DNA from: Bacteroidia bacterium
GTDB lineage: Bacteria > Bacteroidota > Bacteroidia > Palsa-965
DNA length: 64,000 nucleotides
Assembly: GCA_025454955.1 (NCBI GenBank)
Contig: JALONL010000012.1
Span: 62,001 to 126,000 of the forward strand
Direction: 5' to 3'
Shown piece after piece: positions 60,011-64,000 of the stretch; the first letter of the stretch is position 1; each line of letters begins with the position of its first letter. The notes under the pieces were generated by a model that was not told the DNA's origin, did no database searches, and saw only the letters and a list, made by a program, of their open reading frames with translations. Made by a program: the position numbers and the translations under genes.

Positions 60011-62413
60011 TTAATTGCGTAATACTTTGCCGCCGCTTACAATGCTTTGCAGGCGTTCGAGTGTTTTGCGCTCGGTGCAGAGTTGTAAAAATGTTTCGCG
60101 TTCCAAGTCGAGCAGGTATTGCTCCGACACGGTGGCGGGCTGCGAGAGATTTCCGCCGGCAAGTACGTAGCCCAGCTTTTCAGAAATTTTCTGGTCGTGA
60201 TCGCTGATGTAGTTTCCGCTGCGCATCGAGTTTGCGCCCACATACACAAGGCCCAGTGCCTGTTGCCCGAGTACGCGTATGTCTTTGCGGCGTGCAGGCA
60301 TGGTGTAGCCTTCATCGGCCAGACGCATACATTCGGCCTTTGCCTCTGCAAGCTGGCGGCTGCGCGATACCACCACACGGTCAATTCCCTTGCGGAAAAC
60401 GCCAAGGTCGAACGCTTCGTGTGCCGAAGTGGCCACTTTGGCCTGACCAATGGTGAGGAATTTTTCGCGGAACGTATTCAGTTCCACATCGCCTTCGTGC
60501 AGCGCATCGCTCAGGCGCACGGCAAACTCTTTGGTGCCGCCGCCGCCGGGAATAACGCCCACGCCAAATTCCACCAGCCCGATATACGTTTCGGCATGAG
60601 CCACCACGGCATCGGCATGGAGGCAAATTTCGCAGCCGCCGCCCAGCGTAAGATTGTGCGGAGCCACCACCACCGGTATCGACGAATAACGTATGCGCAT
60701 GGTGGTGTTCTGAAACATGCGTACAGCCATGTTCAGTTCGTCCCACTCCTGCTCTACGGCCAGCATGAAAATCATGCCCACATTGGCTCCCGCCGAAAAG
60801 TTTGCCCCTTCGTTGCTGATTACAAGTCCGCGGTAATCTTTCTCGGCCAGGTCAATGGCTTTGTTTATTCCGGCCAGCACTTCGCCGCCAATGGTATTCA
60901 TTTTGGTGTGGAACTCGCAGTTGAGAATTCCGTCGCCGAGATCGGTAACGGTTACGCCTGCATTTTTCCAAACCGTGCGTGTGCTGCGGATATTTTCGAG
61001 CGAAATGAAATTTTCGGTACCGGGAATTGTTTTGTATGATTTTGATGGAATGTCGTAGTACTTTTTCGCACCGTCTTCCACCTTATAAAACGATTCGTTT
61101 CCGGCGGCCAGCATTTCGCCCACCCATGCGGCAGGGGCTTTTCCGGCCTTTGTCATAAGTTCGGCGGCCTGTTTTACGCCAATAGCATCCCAGTATTCAA
61201 ACGGGCCGAGTTCCCACGCAAATCCGGCTTTCAGGGCATCGTCTATTTTGTAGAGTTCGTCGGAAATTTCGGGAATGCGGTTGGATACATATTGGAACAA
61301 ACCGGCAAAAGTGGCGCGGTAAAAATCGCCGGCCTTATCTTTTCCGCTCACGAGTATTTTAATACGGTCACGGAGATTTTCAATGGGTTTGGTTTGTTCT
61401 AATGTGGCAAACTTTACTTTCTGCGAAGGCTTGTATTCGAGCGTTTCGAGATCGAGTGCCTGAATTTCCGATTTGCCGCCGGTCTTCACTTTCTTGTAAA
61501 AACCCTGGCCGGTTTTATCGCCCAGCCATTTCTGCTCAATCATTTTTTGCAGGAATGCGGGCAATACAAACAGGTCTTTGGCTTCGTCGTTTGGACAATT
61601 TTGTGTCAGGCCGTTGGCCACCATTACCAGCGTGTCGAGTCCCACCACATCGGCCGTACGGAATGTGGCCGATTTGGGGCGGCCAAGCACGGGGCCGGTG
61701 AGTTTGTCTATTTCCTCCACCGTAAGTTTCATCTGCTGCGCAATGTGCAGGGTGGCCATCATGCCAAACACGCCCACACGGTTGGCAATAAATGCCGGAG
61801 TGTCTTTGCAGAGCACGGTGGTTTTGCCCAGAAACTGTTCGCCGTAGTGCATCAGAAACGATACTACATCGGCATGGGTGTGCGGTGTGGGAATAATTTC
61901 GAGCAGGCGCAGGTAGCGCGGCGGATTGAAAAAGTGTGTGCCGCAGAAATGCGCTTTAAAATCGTCGCTGCGGCCTTCGGTCATGAGGTGAATGGGAATG
62001 CCCGAAGTGTTGGAGGTAATGAGTGTGCCCGGCTTGCGGAACTGCTCGACCTTTTCGAACACTGTTTTTTTGATGGCGAGATTTTCCACCACCACTTCTA
62101 TCACCCAGTCGCAGCCCGCAATTTTGGGCATATCATCATCGAAATTGCCGGTGGTAATGCGTGCGGCAAACGATTTATGATAAATGGGCGAAGGATTTGA
62201 TTTGAGGGCAAACTGCAGTGCGTCGTTTACAATACGATTGCGCACGGCTTTGCTTTCGAGGCTCAGGCCTTTGGCTTTTTCGGCATCGCTGGGCTCTTTG
62301 GGCACAATATCGAGCAGCATTACCTCGCAGCCGATATTGGCAAAATGACAGGCAATGCGCGAACCCATTACCCCCGAGCCGAGCACGGCTATTTTATGAA
62401 TTTTGCGTTTCAT
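60011..62413 (-). CDS. fadN: Bifunctional 3-hydroxyacyl-CoA dehydrogenase/enoyl-CoA hydratase
   Basis: 800 residues from the ATG at 62411-62413. The N-terminal dehydrogenase has the NAD motif AVLGSGVMGSRIACHFA and a double C-terminal HADH domain (GTHFFNPPRYLRLLEIIP, GVFGMMATLH, ALKAGFAWELGPFEYWDAIG). The C-terminal crotonase domain has ANFSAGANVGMIFML, LGGGCEICLHADAVVAHAETYIGL and VEFGVGVIPGGGG with the catalytic glutamates. This domain order, dehydrogenase first, is that of FadN of Bacillus rather than FadB of Escherichia. The start overlaps the marR gene by 20 nt. Confidence 0.95.
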   Translation of the reverse strand: MKRKIHKIAVLGSGVMGSRIACHFANIGCEVMLLDIVPKEPSDAEKAKGLSLESKAVRNRIVNDALQFALKSNPSPIYHKSFAARITTGNFDDDMPKIAGCDWVIEVVVENLAIKKTVFEKVEQFRKPGTLITSNTSGIPIHLMTEGRSDDFKAHFCGTHFFNPPRYLRLLEIIPTPHTHADVVSFLMHYGEQFLGKTTVLCKDTPAFIANRVGVFGMMATLHIAQQMKLTVEEIDKLTGPVLGRPKSATFRTADVVGLDTLVMVANGLTQNCPNDEAKDLFVLPAFLQKMIEQKWLGDKTGQGFYKKVKTGGKSEIQALDLETLEYKPSQKVKFATLEQTKPIENLRDRIKILVSGKDKAGDFYRATFAGLFQYVSNRIPEISDELYKIDDALKAGFAWELGPFEYWDAIGVKQAAELMTKAGKAPAAWVGEMLAAGNESFYKVEDGAKKYYDIPSKSYKTIPGTENFISLENIRSTRTVWKNAGVTVTDLGDGILNCEFHTKMNTIGGEVLAGINKAIDLAEKDYRGLVISNEGANFSAGANVGMIFMLAVEQEWDELNMAVRMFQNTTMRIRYSSIPVVVAPHNLTLGGGCEICLHADAVVAHAETYIGLVEFGVGVIPGGGGTKEFAVRLSDALHEGDVELNTFREKFLTIGQAKVATSAHEAFDLGVFRKGIDRVVVSRSRQLAEAKAECMRLADEGYTMPARRKDIRVLGQQALGLVYVGANSMRSGNYISDHDQKISEKLGYVLAGGNLSQPATVSEQYLLDLERETFLQLCTERKTLERLQSIVSGGKVLRN

Positions 62414-62867
62414 GTCCGTTTTGTGTATTTGAGCGGTAACGCTCTTCGGCAATTTCTACTATCTGATCGATGGTTTTAAACAGGGCCGAAATTTTTTTGG
62501 CCCCGATGCGCGCTTCGAGTTGTTTGTTAAAATCGCGCACCACTTCCTTGGCTTCGTTTTTCTGCGCAATTCCTTTTGCAGTGAGGCGGATAAGTGTTTT
62601 ACGTCGGTCATCCTTATCGGTTTCGCGCACAATGAGTTCTTTTTCTTCGAGCGAATTGATAAGGCGGGTGAGCGAGGTCTGTTCCATGCCAAGCTGCGGG
62701 GCAATATCGGAGGCGTAGGAACCCTGAGTGCTGTCGACATTAAGCAGAAAATGCGCCATTGCAATGGTGGCGTTGTGCAAAGCCGCTTCGGCATTGTACA
62801 TACGACTCACCACCTGCCAGGCTGTTTTGAGCTTCGAATCGACCGTTTCGGTATGTTTCTTTGGCAT
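62394..62867 (-). CDS. MarR-family regulator of the beta-oxidation operon
   Basis: 157 residues from the ATG at 62865-62867. It is a winged-helix MarR protein: YASDIAPQLGMEQTSLTRLINSLEEKELI forms the helix-turn-helix and RETDKDDRRKTLIRLTAKG the wing. It overlaps the start of the HADH/ECH gene by 20 nt and heads a six-gene operon ending at 56046. It is likely a repressor that responds to acyl-CoA or fatty acids; this is inferred from position. The divergent nitronate-monooxygenase-like gene shares its upstream region and may be controlled too. Confidence 0.92.
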   Translation of the reverse strand: MPKKHTETVDSKLKTAWQVVSRMYNAEAALHNATIAMAHFLLNVDSTQGSYASDIAPQLGMEQTSLTRLINSLEEKELIVRETDKDDRRKTLIRLTAKGIAQKNEAKEVVRDFNKQLEARIGAKKISALFKTIDQIVEIAEERYRSNTQNGHETQNS

Positions 62868-62895
62868 ACTGAAAACAATGTTAGGAAATATTTTA

Positions 62896-62929
62896 TTATG
62901 CACGCATAAAAACTAATGAAAGTTTAGTT
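62896..62929. promoter_or_regulatory. Two palindromes in the marR/nitronate-monooxygenase divergent region (candidate MarR operators)
   Basis: TTATGC-AC-GCATAA (62896-62909) and AACTAA-N7-TTAGTT (62911-62929) are adjacent inverted repeats in the 73-bp gap between the two divergent starts. Binding by the MarR protein is inferred. On the minus strand TAACATTG near 62878 resembles a -7 box with one mismatch. Confidence 0.5.
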
Positions 62930-62940
62930 AATTTTATTTT

Positions 62941-63933
62941 ATGAAACGCAGTTTTAACGAAACGGCCGGTGTGCGGCACCCGCTTATAATGGCTCCCATG
63001 TTTCTGGTGAGCAATGCCGCCATGCTCGAAGCCGGCATGAAAGCCGGTGTGCTGGCGGCCTTCCCCACGCTCAATTACCGCAACGAGGGCGAGCTGGAGG
63101 CAGTGCTGCAACGTTTAAACAGCTTCAGGGCGCAGCATCCCGGCGGCAGCTACGCGGTAAACCTTATCACCCAGCAATCGAACCCACTCTATAAAAAGCA
63201 CCTGGCCCTGTGCGTGGCTGCACGGGTGCCGGTGTACATTACCTCGCTGGGCAGCCCCAAAGAGGTAATTGAAGCCGCCCGCAGCTACTGTGCAATGGTG
63301 CTTTGCGATGTGACCAACCTTACCCACGCCCGCAAAGCCGCCTCGCTGGGCTGCGATGGGTTTATAGCCGTGGGGCAGGGCGCAGGCGGACATGCCGGGC
63401 CGCACCCGCTGCAAATACTGGTGCCCGCACTCCGCAAAGAATTCCCCGGCAAATTTGTAATCGCCGCAGGTGGCATTGCCGATGGCCGCGGAATACTTTC
63501 TACCGAAGTGCTCGGAGCCGATGCCGTATCGGTAGGTACACGTTTTATTGCCAGCACCGAAGCCGGTGTAAACGATGCCTACAAACAGGCCGTGGTAAAC
63601 GCCGGTATGGACGATATTGTAATGACCACCAAACTTTCGGGCACACCCTGTACCATTATCGATACGCCCGAAGCCAAGCGCATGGGCTATGAGCAAAACT
63701 GGTTCGAGCGGTTTATGAGTAATAATCCGCGCACTAAAAAATGGTTTAAAATGCTGGTGCATGTGCGGGGGATGAAACGGTTGGAGCAATCGGTGCTGCC
63801 CAATAATTATAAGCGGTTGTGGTGTGCGGGGAAATCGGCGGAGTTGATTGATGATATTTTGCCTTGTGAGGTGATTATTGAGCGGATGATAGAGGAATAC
63901 CGTACTGCAAAAACCGAATTATGCAATTCGTGA
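62941..63933 (+). CDS. Nitronate monooxygenase/2-nitropropane dioxygenase-like flavoprotein
   Basis: 330 residues of TIM-barrel type. PLIMAPMFLVSNAAMLEA is the N-terminal motif, VGQGAGGHAGPHPLQIL the FMN-loop signature, and VIAAGGIADGRG and ADAVSVGTRFIAS bind the FMN phosphate. This superfamily contains nitronate monooxygenases and FabK-like enoyl reductases, with the enzyme often listed as NAD(P)H-dependent flavin oxidoreductase. Its divergent placement from the fatty-acid operon favours a lipid-linked reductase, but the substrate cannot be read from sequence. The start ATG leaves 73 bp to marR. Confidence 0.85.
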   Translation: MKRSFNETAGVRHPLIMAPMFLVSNAAMLEAGMKAGVLAAFPTLNYRNEGELEAVLQRLNSFRAQHPGGSYAVNLITQQSNPLYKKHLALCVAARVPVYITSLGSPKEVIEAARSYCAMVLCDVTNLTHARKAASLGCDGFIAVGQGAGGHAGPHPLQILVPALRKEFPGKFVIAAGGIADGRGILSTEVLGADAVSVGTRFIASTEAGVNDAYKQAVVNAGMDDIVMTTKLSGTPCTIIDTPEAKRMGYEQNWFERFMSNNPRTKKWFKMLVHVRGMKRLEQSVLPNNYKRLWCAGKSAELIDDILPCEVIIERMIEEYRTAKTELCNS

Positions 63934-63958
63934 TTTTCAAAAGGGTTATATTTAAACT

Positions 63959-64000
63959 GTGAAACAAATTTATTCAGGCTGGAGCCGCTGGTTTGTAGTG
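63959..64000 (+). CDS. Possible start of a further gene (partial)
   Basis: A GTG at 63959-63961 opens 14 codons (MKQIYSGWSRWFVV) to the window end, 25 nt after the preceding stop. It is too short to judge; the hydrophobic/aromatic end could be the beginning of a membrane segment. Confidence 0.3.
   Translation, partial: MKQIYSGWSRWFVV

Noticed and set aside
1-64000. tRNA, rRNA, prophage and full insertion-sequence genes
   Set aside because: No cloverleaf-like sequence, ribosomal RNA, phage structural gene or transposase was recognised by reading both strands; no tool-based scan was possible.

Overview
The window is a mostly gene-dense, roughly 50% G+C stretch of a Bacteroidota chromosome, probably class Bacteroidia. 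The evidence is five secreted proteins with a type IX secretion (T9SS) C-terminal sorting domain, a gldA-type ABC ATPase, no general use of Shine-Dalgarno sites, and several promoters matching the Bacteroidota pattern TTG-N17-23-TAnnTTTG. No rRNA, tRNA, CRISPR array, prophage or intact insertion sequence was seen. A genus cannot be named from this sequence alone.

Layout. 1-1.1 kb: start of a SWIM-like gene and a HigBA toxin-antitoxin pair with a palindromic operator. 1.3-6.7 kb: two phenylacetate-type genes (thiolase paaJ/pcaF and thioesterase paaI) either side of a gingipain-like secreted protease. 7-13 kb: a 124-bp MITE-like element that supplies the stop codon of a VWA-domain gene, an arylsulfotransferase-like propeller, a three-gene membrane/regulator operon and a YCF48-type T9SS protein. 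13.1-13.5 kb: a large nested inverted repeat. 13.6-25 kb: an oxidoreductase/epimerase pair, csaA, a composite repeat block, metK, lipoproteins, an FKBP-like protein, gldA and rsgA. 25-37 kb: an A+T-richer stretch with two T9SS proteins, two paralogous LytTR response regulators and a propeller-type sensor kinase. 37-44.3 kb: housekeeping genes (cfa, rluF, der, era). 44.3-53.3 kb: a candidate small RNA, a glycine-rich T9SS protein, a Crp-like regulator, a beta-barrel protein and a 1338-residue subtilase-VWA fusion. 53.4-63.9 kb: fatty-acid genes: a GDSL esterase lipoprotein and FadL porin, then marR, HADH/ECH, thiolase, acyl-CoA dehydrogenase and two hotdog thioesterases in one tight operon, with a divergent nitronate-monooxygenase-like gene.

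How the genes work together. The FadL/GDSL pair and the MarR operon form an uptake-and-beta-oxidation module: lipid hydrolysis outside, fatty-acid import, full beta-oxidation and CoA release. A second lipid module (FAD oxidoreductase, DUF1365, cyclopropane-fatty-acid synthase) is present on one strand in one order, but its members are separated by unrelated genes.

The most unusual observation is a pair of intergenic loci (about 32975-33083 and 44602-44710). Each has a good Bacteroidota promoter, no ORF, a length of about 109 nt and an intrinsic terminator. The second displays the same 12-nt G-rich loop (TTAAGGGGTTAG) twice. The first displays a C-rich loop complementary to it, and an 11-nt segment complementary to the other's 5' hairpin. 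They could be a base-pairing small-RNA pair. This is inference from sequence only.
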